NCBI RefSeq assembly: GCF_001657475.1 | Contig: NZ_LXEY01000022.1 | Location: forward strand, 248,001 to 312,000 | Origin: Enteractinococcus helveticum | Lineage (GTDB): Bacteria; Actinomycetota; Actinomycetes; Actinomycetales; Micrococcaceae | Reading direction: 5' to 3' | DNA: 64,000 bases | Part shown: piece by piece, positions 29,613-37,921 of the stretch | How positions within the stretch are numbered: the first letter of the stretch is position 1 | How the letters are laid out: the number at the start of each line of letters is the position of its first letter | Program-made: the position numbers and the translations under genes | Notes under the pieces: generated by a model | Databases searched by the model: none | What the model was told of the DNA's origin: nothing | The model's input: only the letters and a program-made list of their open reading frames with translations

Positions 29613-30077
29613 ATGGATTTTCAGTGGCGACCCGCGTCTTATGCGCTAATTACGAAACAGGATGACGTTTTGCTGAGCTTATGGGAAAGCTCGGTCGGAT
29701 CTTTCTGGACTTTACCCGGCGGCGGTATCGAATTTAACGAACAACCCGAGACCGCATGCGTTCGTGAAGTATGGGAAGAAACCGGCTACAACGTTGCTCT
29801 CACAAGGTTCTTATCAGTATCTACACACGTTATTCCCAGGGAGAAACGGGTGCCGGGACAGCACCTGCCGCTGCAAATTTTGCGGCTGTTATACAGTGCC
29901 CAGATCGTGTCTGGAACCCTGCGTCCAGAGGTCGGAGGGTCCTCTACAGACGCCGCCTGGATCCCAATCAGCCAGTTGCATAATCGGGACGAAACCAAGG
30001 GGCATCGGGTCTCGGAATGGGTGGAAGAAGCCCTGAAGATCTCGGAGCAACTTCGTCGCACACCACAGGAGTCATAA
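29613..30077 (+). CDS. NUDIX hydrolase
   Basis: A 154-residue hydrolase of nucleoside-diphosphate-linked substrates. The Nudix box is complete: GGIEFNEQPETACVREVWEE followed by TGY fits GX5EX7REUXEEXGU, with its metal-binding glutamates. Substrate specificity cannot be inferred. It heads a short run with the next lipoprotein gene, which begins 4 bases after its stop and has its ribosome binding site inside this gene. Confidence 0.9.
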   Translation: MDFQWRPASYALITKQDDVLLSLWESSVGSFWTLPGGGIEFNEQPETACVREVWEETGYNVALTRFLSVSTHVIPREKRVPGQHLPLQILRLLYSAQIVSGTLRPEVGGSSTDAAWIPISQLHNRDETKGHRVSEWVEEALKISEQLRRTPQES

Positions 30078-30081
30078 CCAC

Positions 30082-31023
30082 GTGAGGAAAGCACATAGCT
30101 TGCGCTTGGCAGGCCTGGCAGCGGCCGCGTTGGTGGTCGTTGGCTGTTCGGGACAGGCTACCGTTGAGACGAACCAGCTAACGATCATGACCACATCACT
30201 CGCCCTGGATGAAGCCACCTCGTTAGCGGTGGCCGAATACTTGCAGACCCATGGCGTCGAGGTAGACATCCAACACCACCATGCCCCCGCGCAGGTGTTT
30301 GACGCATTAGAGACAGAAACCCCAGAAGATCACGCTGTTATGGGGATCGTCTCGGCGCCTCAAGATCAACAGGCGGAAGAACGCACCGTTGAAGTACCCG
30401 AAGACGTCGAGATCGTTGCTCAAGCACCGGCGGAACTGGGGTTCGTGGCAAGTGCCTCATCGATTACGGCGGCAAATTTTGCGCGCACAGTGGTGAACGC
30501 CGAAGATCCCGAAGAACCGATGGTCGATGCCTGTGCACAACAGACCTGGTTTCACCCACAACTGGCCGAAGAATCCCTGGATGTCATCAGCGATGCACTG
30601 GCCGAAGAAGGATGTGAACCCACGTTTGAAGCTGTGGAAACACTCAACGCTGAAACGTATGGTTCACTGATCGAACAGTTGATTGTGGAACCAGACACGG
30701 TGGTCATGCTGCGCGGCCTGGACCCGGCCATCAGTGACCAAGGGCTGGAGACCTTGGACGTCGAGACACAACACTGGCCCAATAGCAATATTGTGGCCGT
30801 GTCAGGCACCGAAGTCGACGAAGCACTGGCCGACCAGGTCAGTGCAGTGCTCGACGTACTCGACAGTGAGGCGGCAACGACCTTATTGCGCGGCTACTAT
30901 AATGCTCAGACTTCCGTTTCGGATCTGCAATACGAGGTCGATGATGCGATCCGGTACTGGCTTGCCCAGTCGGATCTGATCGATCCGGATACCGTGATCA
31001 ATATCACCGACGACAATGAATAG
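30082..31023 (+). CDS. Putative substrate-binding lipoprotein
   Basis: A 313-residue protein with a lipoprotein signal peptide (LAGLAAAALVVVGC, lipobox VVGC). The mature part begins with a beta-strand NQLTIMTTSLALDEATSLA followed by a helix and EVDIQHHH, reminiscent of the periplasmic binding fold of OpuAC/QAT-type solute-binding proteins, but I see no conserved aromatic box that would identify the ligand. No ABC permease or ATPase is adjacent. The start is GTG 30082 with AGGAG 9 bases upstream. Membrane-anchored outside the cell. Confidence 0.65.
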   Translation: MRKAHSLRLAGLAAAALVVVGCSGQATVETNQLTIMTTSLALDEATSLAVAEYLQTHGVEVDIQHHHAPAQVFDALETETPEDHAVMGIVSAPQDQQAEERTVEVPEDVEIVAQAPAELGFVASASSITAANFARTVVNAEDPEEPMVDACAQQTWFHPQLAEESLDVISDALAEEGCEPTFEAVETLNAETYGSLIEQLIVEPDTVVMLRGLDPAISDQGLETLDVETQHWPNSNIVAVSGTEVDEALADQVSAVLDVLDSEAATTLLRGYYNAQTSVSDLQYEVDDAIRYWLAQSDLIDPDTVINITDDNE

Positions 31024-31068
31024 TTGTCATCTACAATCGACCTAAACTCAAAGGTTTCAGGAGGACCG

Positions 31069-32310
31069 GTGCCCCGCACTTACCGCGACATTCGCCAATC
31101 ATCGAAATTACTCAACGTTCGTTATGACGTGCGAGGTCCCATCCTGGAAGAAGCGCAACGTTTAGAAGCCGCCGGTCAGCGCATCATGCGCCTGAACATT
31201 GGCAACCCGGCACCATTTGGTTTCGAAGCGCCCAACGAGATCCTCAAAGACATGATCGCCAACCTGCCAGATGCGCAGGGATATTCTGACTCCAAGGGCA
31301 TCACCTCTGCCCGTCGCGCGGTGTCGCAGTACTACGAAACCGAAGGCATCATGGATATTCGTAGCGATGACGTATACATCGGCAACGGCGTTTCCGAAAT
31401 GATTTCCATGGTCTTACAAGCACTACTGGATGACGGCGACGAAGTACTCATTCCAGCTCCTGACTATCCGCTGTGGACCGGGGCAACCACCCTGTCGGGT
31501 GGCCATGCCGTGCACTACCGCACCGTGGAAGAAGAAGGCTGGGTGCCGGACCTAGAGCACATCGAATCCCGAGTCTCGGAACGCACCAAAGCCATCGTGA
31601 TTATCAACCCAAATAACCCAACCGGGGCAGTCTACGATCAAGAAACGCTCGAAGGCATTTTTGAAATCGCCCGCCGTTACGGGCTCGTGGTCCTATCTGA
31701 TGAGATCTACGAAAAGATCCTGTACGAAGACGCCAAGCACATTCACGCAGCCTCAATTGCCGACGACGTGTTAGTCCTGACGTTCTCCGGGCTCTCCAAG
31801 GCCTATCGGGTAGCTGGCTATCGTGCCGGCTGGGTGGCCGTGTCCGGGGCAAAACACCGTGCCACCGATTTCTTAGAAGGCCTGACCCTGCTGGCCAATA
31901 TGCGTATGTGTTCCAATGTGCCGGCCCAGCACGTGATTCAAACCGCCCTGGGCGGTTACCAATCGATTAATGACCTGATCCTGCCGGGCGGTCGACTCTT
32001 AGAACAGCGCAACGTGGCCACGAAACTGTTGCGCGACATTCCGGGTGTCACAGTCCAAGAACCGCACGGGGCACTGTATGTTTTCCCGAAGCTGGACCCG
32101 GAACTGTATCCGATCAAAAATGACGAAAGTTTCGTGATTGAGCTGCTCCGTCAACAACAAATCTTGGTGTCGCACGGTGGCGCGTTTAACTACCCGGATA
32201 CTGATCACTTCCGGCTGGTCACCCTGCCATCGGTGCGTCAATTGACCGATGGCATCGGTCGGATTGCGGAGTTCTTAGAAGATTACCGCTACCGCCACGC
32301 CACCGTGTAG
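31069..32310 (+). CDS. Alanine aminotransferase-like PLP enzyme (AlaA/AlaT type)
   Basis: A 413-residue fold-type I aminotransferase. Family phrases are LLNVRYDVRGPILEEA, RLNIGNPAPFGFEAP, INPNNPTGAVY and the PLP lysine in TFSGLSKAYRVAGYRAGW. AlaA interconverts alanine and pyruvate with glutamate/2-oxoglutarate. GTG 31069 was chosen because AGGAGG lies 4 bases before it and homologues begin here; the frame starts at TTG 31024, directly after the lipoprotein stop, without a binding site. Part of the NUDIX-lipoprotein-alaA run. Confidence 0.9.
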   Translation: MPRTYRDIRQSSKLLNVRYDVRGPILEEAQRLEAAGQRIMRLNIGNPAPFGFEAPNEILKDMIANLPDAQGYSDSKGITSARRAVSQYYETEGIMDIRSDDVYIGNGVSEMISMVLQALLDDGDEVLIPAPDYPLWTGATTLSGGHAVHYRTVEEEGWVPDLEHIESRVSERTKAIVIINPNNPTGAVYDQETLEGIFEIARRYGLVVLSDEIYEKILYEDAKHIHAASIADDVLVLTFSGLSKAYRVAGYRAGWVAVSGAKHRATDFLEGLTLLANMRMCSNVPAQHVIQTALGGYQSINDLILPGGRLLEQRNVATKLLRDIPGVTVQEPHGALYVFPKLDPELYPIKNDESFVIELLRQQQILVSHGGAFNYPDTDHFRLVTLPSVRQLTDGIGRIAEFLEDYRYRHATV

Positions 32311-32382
32311 CTTCGCCGCGCACGGTACATAGCCGCGGTAGAAACAAAGCCTCTGGTAGTCACGGGGTTGCCGTAACAATGT

Positions 32383-32895
32383 TTAGTCGCGGATCGGTTC
32401 ACCTCCTGGAGTCACGACCCACCAGATGTCGTTGACGCCTTGTCCATTGGTGTCGCCGGGGTTTTCATCGGCAACGTAGTAGTACATTGGCCAGCCATTC
32501 AGGGTGAGCTGTGGCTCGCCGTTGGTACCTGTGATCGTATCGACCTGGCCAGTTATACCATCGACTTCCGTGTCCTCACCGCCAGGAACCGCAGGCCAGT
32601 TCCGTGCACACTGCCCTTCACACGTCGAGGTTCCCGAACCCTGTTCGTCGCTATCGAATTGGTAGAGGGTCATGCCGTCGCCGTCCACAACAATGGTGCC
32701 CAGATCAGTTTCGGTGGTCCGCAGGCCAGCATCACCAGTGACCGCATTGGAATCGTCCGGTGATGCCGGTGCACCATAGCCACCCCCGGAAGTGCCTTCA
32801 CCTGTTGGTGTGCCGTCGCCGCCCGGAGAACATGCTGTCAGCCCGAGCAGGGCCACGGCGATCGCGGCGAGACCTACCCTATATTTGCTCGTCAT
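32383..32895 (-). CDS. Secreted lipoprotein of the COG4315 repeat family
   Basis: A 170-residue lipoprotein with lipobox LGLTAC and a Gly/Ser-rich linker. Two repeats follow of the pattern found in COG4315 proteins: MTLYQFDSDEQGS...CEGQCARNWP and WPMYYYVADENPGDTNGQG. Two Cys residues (CEGQC) are conserved in this family. AGGAGG lies 8 bases upstream of the ATG. It lies downstream of the sigma/anti-sigma pair on the same strand and is probably a member of that regulon. Function is unknown. Confidence 0.8.
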   Translation of the reverse strand: MTSKYRVGLAAIAVALLGLTACSPGGDGTPTGEGTSGGGYGAPASPDDSNAVTGDAGLRTTETDLGTIVVDGDGMTLYQFDSDEQGSGTSTCEGQCARNWPAVPGGEDTEVDGITGQVDTITGTNGEPQLTLNGWPMYYYVADENPGDTNGQGVNDIWWVVTPGGEPIRD

Positions 32896-33007
32896 GGTTG
32901 GTTCCTCCTGATGTCATCGTGCCCACGTGGATGTGTCAAGCTGCTGCTCTACGGTGGACTACTCAGAACACGCTGCGCACGGCTATTCGGTTCACTGCCA
33001 TCGGCAC

Positions 33008-33691
33008 TTAATTCAGCTCAACCGGTGCGGTGAGCACCGTGTCTCCCGTCGACGTCACGACGCTCAGTGACGCAATATCTTCGAGGTCTACAGCGGTGGC
33101 TGACTCCAGATTCACGACGTCGTCAGAAACCGCTTGCCAGGTCGAAACCTGGGTGGTGGTGCCGGTATTGTCCGTGACTAACAGCCCGTACCACGGTGAT
33201 TGGTATGAATATCCAGAGTTCGGAGGGTAAGCGCATTCAATGGCCAAGCGCGTGCCCCAACTAGCCGGTTCCAGGTCAATGTCAACGCTCATAGTTGTGT
33301 AGGTGTTCGCCGCCGGTGCCAACGCCACAGAGACGTTAGCGTCAGGCGTTCGCACGAGGAGCGTCGCGGGGATTCCAATGACCAGTGCGAGCACGGCGGC
33401 AGCAACGGCGATCCTGCCGAGAAGCGCACGACGACGCGTACGGTGTTGCGCTTGTTTTAGCAGCAAACCTTCCATCAAGTCCGCGGGGGCAGGTTGCTCT
33501 GGTTTTTGGGACGGTGGCTGCGTGATCCGTGCCAGCAGGCCGGGTAACGGGACGAGTTCGCCCACCGCATCCCGGCAGATGGAACACTGTTCAAGGTGGT
33601 GTTCGTAGTCATGGCGATCTGCAGGGGTCAGTGCACCGAGCACAAAGGCCGCGTCCCACTGTGCGAATCGTTCGTGTTCCTGGTTGCTCAT
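33008..33691 (-). CDS. Anti-sigma factor with zinc-finger-type N-terminus (RskA-like)
   Basis: A 227-residue protein. The N-terminal ZAS-type anti-sigma motif is HHLEQCSICRDAV (His-x3-Cys-x2-Cys); a transmembrane helix lies near 90-110 (IAVAAAVLALVIGIPATLLV) and the C-terminal half is extracytoplasmic, matching RskA. It would hold the ECF sigma factor at the membrane until a signal triggers its release. Its ATG overlaps the sigma gene's stop by 4 bases (ATGA), so the two are translationally coupled. The partner sigma gene is interrupted by TAG, leaving this protein without a target as sequenced. Confidence 0.88.
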   Translation of the reverse strand: MSNQEHERFAQWDAAFVLGALTPADRHDYEHHLEQCSICRDAVGELVPLPGLLARITQPPSQKPEQPAPADLMEGLLLKQAQHRTRRRALLGRIAVAAAVLALVIGIPATLLVRTPDANVSVALAPAANTYTTMSVDIDLEPASWGTRLAIECAYPPNSGYSYQSPWYGLLVTDNTGTTTQVSTWQAVSDDVVNLESATAVDLEDIASLSVVTSTGDTVLTAPVELN

Positions 33692-34254
33692 CGTGTCACC
33701 CCTCTTTCCTGAAGTGCCAGGCGCAAGGCACGTAATCCATAGTGCAATCGTGATTTCACCGTACCTTCGGGGATCCCGAGTTCGGTAGCCAACTGGGCGG
33801 TGCTCAGACCCCCATAAAAGGCTCGGATAACCACATCACGGTGGTGATCGGCCAGCGAGTCTAGAGCATCGGTGAGCAGCATCTGATCGAAAAGCTGTTC
33901 GACCCGATCTGCGGAGAGGTCCATCTCCTCATCCATCTGGGCCGAAGGCACTTCTTGGTGTCGCCCTGCGCTGCGCGCCCGATCGATAAACAGGTTCCGT
34001 GCCACCGCGAACAGCTAGCCTCTCATGCTGCCCACGTCGTCTTCTAACAGGTCTGGTTTCCGCCAGGCCCGTAGCAGGGTTTCCTGAACGATGTCGTCGG
34101 CATCTGCGGGTCGATTCGTCAGCGAGACGACGTAGCGCCACAGCACCATTGCATACTGATCGTGCATCTCGCGTAAGGAATCAGCACGGCGTTGTTTGGC
34201 CCCCGGCCGTGCCGGCCGGAAGGTTTCCTCCGGTTGTTGCTCGCTCATGCTCAT
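33688..34254 (-). pseudogene. ECF sigma factor (SigK-like) interrupted by in-frame TAG
   Basis: Regions 2 and 4 are both present in one frame: region 2 ends ADDIVQETLLRAWRKPDLLE and region 4 carries LGIPEGTVKSRLHYGLRALR. A TAG at 34017-34015 (about codon 80) falls in DVGSMRG[stop]LFAVARNLFIDRAR, exactly where this family has Trp (RGWLF), so a TGG-to-TAG change is the simple explanation. Without read-through the product ends before region 2.4 and cannot recognise a promoter. ATG 34254 was taken as start. It overlaps the anti-sigma gene by 4 bases. Confidence 0.85.
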
Positions 34255-34277
34255 ACCACGATGCCGTGTCGCCGATG

Positions 34278-34296
34278 GTTCACTGGGCAAGTGAAC
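34278..34296. promoter_or_regulatory. Inverted repeat between the sigma factor and DUF2231 genes
   Basis: GTTCACT-GGGCA-AGTGAAC is a perfect 7-bp inverted repeat with a 5-base spacer in the 71-base divergent gap. It is well placed to control both genes. The minus strand also offers a loose ECF-type promoter (GTGAACC, about 16 bases, CGTGG), which would allow autoregulation. What binds is unknown. Confidence 0.45.
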
Positions 34297-34325
34297 TTTT
34301 CACCGGTATCCAGCGTGTCAGTAAT

Positions 34326-34814
34326 ATGAATAATTTTACGGAATTCTTTGGGTTGCCGCTGCACCCGTTATTGGTCCACGCCGTGGTCGTCCTCGTGCCG
34401 TTAACGGTGATCGCATTGTTGCTGGCGCAGTTTTGGCCACGAGCCAGACGACGCCTCGGTGGGGTAGTGCCCATCAGTGCGTTGGGCGTTGCAGCGCTTG
34501 TACCGGTGACGATGGCCGCAGGGAAATCACTGGCCGACATCATTGGGCCACTGCCAGCCGTGCTGAAACACGAACGGTATGCGCAAATGTTGCTGCCCTG
34601 GTCTATTGGTTTGGCTGTGGTCGCGGTAATCCAATGGATCTGGTTCCGGTGGAGCAAAGCGGCCCTGCACCAAGCAGAACGATTCCGCACCGCAACGACT
34701 GCCGGGGTTTTGCTGACGGTCGCCGTCGTCGTGGTTTCGCTGGGCAATCTCACAGTGGTCATCCTGACCGGTCATTCTGGCAGTCGCGCCGTGTGGGGAG
34801 ACCTTATGCCGTGA
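34326..34814 (+). CDS. DUF2231-like integral membrane protein
   Basis: A 162-residue protein with four hydrophobic helices. It starts FGLPLHPLLVHAVVVLVPLTV, the His-containing first helix typical of DUF2231 membrane proteins. ATG 34326 was chosen because it begins this conserved region; the frame runs back to 33999 through the sigma gene and that part is not coding. It is divergent from the ECF sigma operon and may belong to its regulon. Function is not known. Confidence 0.75.
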   Translation: MNNFTEFFGLPLHPLLVHAVVVLVPLTVIALLLAQFWPRARRRLGGVVPISALGVAALVPVTMAAGKSLADIIGPLPAVLKHERYAQMLLPWSIGLAVVAVIQWIWFRWSKAALHQAERFRTATTAGVLLTVAVVVVSLGNLTVVILTGHSGSRAVWGDLMP

Positions 34815-34885
34815 CATAACGACTGCAGGACAGTCCGGCTACGGTGGAGGTCGAGGTGGGTTCACCCCATCACAAGCGATGCGAC

Positions 34886-35173
34886 CTAGCCGGCGTTGTT
34901 CGCGTCTGGATCTTGCTGATCCTGTTGGGTTTGGGCCCGGACTTCTTCAAGTTGCGAGCGGGCACCTTCCAGCCACGCCTCACAACGGCGGGCCAGTGCC
35001 TCGCCACGCTCCCAGAGCGCCAGCGACTCTTCTAGACCGGCGCCGCCGGCTTCAAGTCGTTCCACGGTTTGAATCAATTCGGTACGGGCTTGTTCATAGC
35101 TCATCGCATCGATATCGGAAACATCCGCGGATGAGAAGCCTTCAACGGCAGGTTGTGGTTGTTGATCGGTCAT
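34886..35173 (-). CDS. xseB: Exodeoxyribonuclease VII small subunit
   Basis: A 95-residue protein with the XseB core SYEQARTELIQTVERLEAGG followed by GLEESLALWERGEALARRCE, a helical hairpin that oligomerises around the large subunit. The extensions at both ends (QQPQPAVEG, QTQQDQQDPDANNAG) are low-complexity. AAGGAG overlaps the xseA stop, and the start lies 4 bases after xseA, so it is translated with it. The enzyme degrades single-stranded DNA in repair. Confidence 0.93.
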   Translation of the reverse strand: MTDQQPQPAVEGFSSADVSDIDAMSYEQARTELIQTVERLEAGGAGLEESLALWERGEALARRCEAWLEGARSQLEEVRAQTQQDQQDPDANNAG

Positions 35174-35177
35174 GGAG

Positions 35178-36446
35178 TTACTCCTTAGATGTTTCGGTTA
35201 CCGAAGTCGTGGTGGCAGTCAGCCGGCCGGCTGCAACCAAAATATCAAGATCATCGCCCACTGCGACTCTCGATGCATCACGCAGAATCGAGTTGTCGTG
35301 CTGGACCACCGCATAGCCGCGATTCAGGGTCTGTTGGGGCGACAGCGAACGGACTCGGGCTTTGAGTTGTTCGATGTGGTCGGTGGCCCGGTGCAGTTGG
35401 TGCCCAAAGGTCGCTCGGGAACGGGTGATCAGCTGGCTGATTTCTTCGGCCCGCAATTGGATCATAGTCTCGGGTTGCGCCATAACCGGGCGAGACCGCA
35501 ATTGGGTGATCTGTTGGCCTTGGACATCCACGAGGCGCTGCACTGCTTGGGCCATGCGGGTGCGCACATCGGTGATCCCGGCCAATTCAATGGCAGCATC
35601 GGGCACAATGTTTTTTGCCGCGTCAGTCGGTGTGGACGCCCGGAAATCCGCGACGTCATCCAGGACCGGCCGGTCGGCTTCGTGACCAATTGCTGAGACC
35701 ACGGGAGTGGTCAGCTCAGATACCGTACGCACCAGGGCCTCATCCGAGAACGGCAGAATGACTTCTTCTAATGCCCCGCCCCCGCGGGCTACCACAATGA
35801 CATCGACACGAGGATCTTGGTCTAACACGTGCAGAGCTGCGCTGACCTCATCGGAAACTCGGGGGCCTTGCATTGCCGCATGGATGACTTCGAAGCGGGC
35901 CACCGGCCAGCGCAGCCATACGTTGCGTTGCACATCGTGCATTGCATCTGAATCACGTCCGGTAATCAAACCAATGGTATTTGGAAGCACGGGAAGTGGT
36001 TTTTTGCGCTCTGGAGCAAAGAGTCCTTCTTCGGCCAGCGCTCGGCGCAGTCGTTCGACGCGCGCCAATAATTCGCCGATGCCAACCGGTCTCATGTCAT
36101 TGACTACCATGGTCAGCCGACCGGTCTTGGTATAAAAGTTCGGCTTGACTAATGCCACCACGCGGGCGCCTTCTTTGATCGAAGGATCCAGACCATTGGC
36201 GGTGCGAGCCCATGCCACGACGGGCAGTGACATCTCAACGTCAAGATCGCGCATGGTCATCCACGCGTGGCCGCGGCTGACACGGTGTTCGATGAGCTGG
36301 CCTTCAACCCAGGTGGGGGAGACCCGTTCAATGTAATTTTTCAGATTCTCCGATAGTCGCGCCAGTGGCCATGGATTATCTGGGGTCGTGTCAGCAGCAA
36401 GCTGCGGCTGAGCTGGCCCATTGGGGGCTGGAATGTGTTCAGACAT
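35178..36446 (-). CDS. xseA: Exodeoxyribonuclease VII large subunit
   Basis: A 422-residue protein with an N-terminal OB-fold (ENLKNYIERVSPTWVEGQL) and the catalytic domain motifs LPVLPNTIGLITGRDSDA, VIVVARGGGALEEV and AIGHEADRPVLDDVADFRAS, followed by a long coiled-coil C-terminus. It forms the single-strand-specific exonuclease with XseB, whose gene follows. ATG 36446 was taken; GTG 36455 is also possible. Divergent from a membrane protein gene. Confidence 0.95.
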   Translation of the reverse strand: MSEHIPAPNGPAQPQLAADTTPDNPWPLARLSENLKNYIERVSPTWVEGQLIEHRVSRGHAWMTMRDLDVEMSLPVVAWARTANGLDPSIKEGARVVALVKPNFYTKTGRLTMVVNDMRPVGIGELLARVERLRRALAEEGLFAPERKKPLPVLPNTIGLITGRDSDAMHDVQRNVWLRWPVARFEVIHAAMQGPRVSDEVSAALHVLDQDPRVDVIVVARGGGALEEVILPFSDEALVRTVSELTTPVVSAIGHEADRPVLDDVADFRASTPTDAAKNIVPDAAIELAGITDVRTRMAQAVQRLVDVQGQQITQLRSRPVMAQPETMIQLRAEEISQLITRSRATFGHQLHRATDHIEQLKARVRSLSPQQTLNRGYAVVQHDNSILRDASRVAVGDDLDILVAAGRLTATTTSVTETSKE

Positions 36447-36471
36447 ATCTACCACTTACACTAGATTTGGA

Positions 36472-36486
36472 ACATCACGATGATGT
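36472..36486. promoter_or_regulatory. Palindrome in the xseA divergent promoter region
   Basis: ACATCA-CGA-TGATGT, a perfect 6-bp inverted repeat, lies in the 77-base gap between xseA and the divergent membrane protein gene. It may be an operator for either. It is short enough to occur by chance. Confidence 0.3.
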
Positions 36487-36523
36487 CACACCCACGACAT
36501 TGTGAAGAGAGCAGGATTTACGA

Positions 36524-37450
36524 ATGCGTAACTTCTTGGCGGTTATATTAGCCATCATTGCCGGTATCACTGCTTCCTTTGGGCTGGTTTCGTGGAAACT
36601 GAGCGAACTGATCCATCAGCCCCAACCTGTCCAAGCTATCTTAGGTTCTGGCCCAGCGGCTGAAGAATTTAAGGCAGCCGTACCCGGCGCGGTTGGGAAT
36701 CTGGCCACCGATACTACCGGGGTCGCGCTCGTGGACGATGCCTTGAACCAGGCCATCTCGGAAGCGTCTGCACGTATTGTGTCACATGAAGATTTTGACG
36801 CCGCCTGGTCCGAGTCGCTGGAACAAACCCGTCTGGGATGGCTTGATGACATCACCGGGCTGCGTGAGCGCATGGAGGCCGGAGAATCGATTCCAGAAAA
36901 CTCCACTGAAGCACAACTGGTTCTGCAATTGGGGCCCGTCACTGACCTCACCTTATCGATGATTGAAGATGCCGTGGCCGAAGCCACCGCCGATCTGCCG
37001 GGCGTTGAAGCCCCGTCATTGCAGTTGGATACCGAATCGGAAACATCGATTGCTACGTCAATTCCACCGGTGAGTCTTTTGACCGCTGAACAGGTGGTCA
37101 TGGTCGAAGAATTGATGACCATGTGGCCAGCGATCCTGGCGTTGGCAGCGATTATCTTTGTGATGGCGTTAGTCGTTGCTTCCTGGGGCAGTCGTTGGAT
37201 TGTCTGGTTGGTGACCGGTCTTGTCGCCGCGGTGTGCGGTGCAGCCATCAAACTTGGGTACACATGGATGCAAAATATCATTCTTGAACGCACTGAAAGC
37301 GACCCGAATCTGACCTTGGTGCGCCCGTTATTGGACGCCGTTGAGAGCTGGGCGGATCCGCAGCTGCTGGTCATGGTTGCTGTTGCCATTGGGATGGCCC
37401 TGTTGGGTATCCTGGGCGGTTTTATCTCAGCGAATCGTCGTCGGTCCTAG
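36524..37450 (+). CDS. Membrane protein with large extracytoplasmic domain
   Basis: A 308-residue protein with an N-terminal helix (FLAVILAIIAGITASFGLV), an acidic helical extracytoplasmic region of about 170 residues, and three C-terminal transmembrane helices (about 203-225, 228-247, 282-302). The C-terminus is basic (ANRRRS). I do not recognise the family with certainty; the domain order resembles other uncharacterised actinobacterial membrane proteins. GCAGGA lies before the ATG. It converges on the next gene with a 4-base overlap. Confidence 0.65.
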   Translation: MRNFLAVILAIIAGITASFGLVSWKLSELIHQPQPVQAILGSGPAAEEFKAAVPGAVGNLATDTTGVALVDDALNQAISEASARIVSHEDFDAAWSESLEQTRLGWLDDITGLRERMEAGESIPENSTEAQLVLQLGPVTDLTLSMIEDAVAEATADLPGVEAPSLQLDTESETSIATSIPPVSLLTAEQVVMVEELMTMWPAILALAAIIFVMALVVASWGSRWIVWLVTGLVAAVCGAAIKLGYTWMQNIILERTESDPNLTLVRPLLDAVESWADPQLLVMVAVAIGMALLGILGGFISANRRRS

Positions 37451-37917
37451 CGTTCCTCCCGATAGCGGACCGCTGTTTGCCCATCTGGAGAATTCACCTG
37501 GGTATCGGGGCCACCTGGCACAACATCGGTGTTCTGTGCTGATACCGCTCGCCAATAGTCTCCTTGGTCATCATTCAAGCGCGTGACGACAAAGCTAAAG
37601 ACCGTGCGGCGGTCTTCGGCTACCTGGCCGTCTGGAGTGTTTTGCCCGGTGACGGTGACTCGCGCATGGACGACGGCGTGATCCGCACCCAGCATGCGGA
37701 TTTCGGTTCGGCCAACGTTCATGGTGGACCGGCCAAAAATATTGGCGAAACCAAATGCGTGGGCTGTTCGGATGCGTTCTCGAGTAGTCCACCACAGGCC
37801 CGTGACGTTGACAAAGTCGGCGTCGTCGACAAATAGCTCCGCCAACGCATTGGCATCGTGGGCGTTCCATGCCTGTTGAAAGCCGGTAATAATAGATTTT
37901 GGTGATTGCCGATCCAT
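37447..37917 (-). CDS. SgcJ/EcaC-type NTF2-like protein
   Basis: A 156-residue alpha+beta barrel protein of the NTF2-like superfamily: IITGFQQAWNAHDANALAELFVDDADFVNVTG is the typical opening helix and strand, followed by RIRTAHAFGFANIFGRSTM. Such proteins are often small-molecule-binding enzymes or uncharacterised. ATG 37917 was chosen because GGAG lies 7 bases upstream; the longer frame overlaps rmuC. It starts 4 bases after rmuC, so the two genes form an operon. Confidence 0.82.
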   Translation of the reverse strand: MDRQSPKSIITGFQQAWNAHDANALAELFVDDADFVNVTGLWWTTRERIRTAHAFGFANIFGRSTMNVGRTEIRMLGADHAVVHARVTVTGQNTPDGQVAEDRRTVFSFVVTRLNDDQGDYWRAVSAQNTDVVPGGPDTQVNSPDGQTAVRYREER

Positions 37918-37921
37918 AGTC

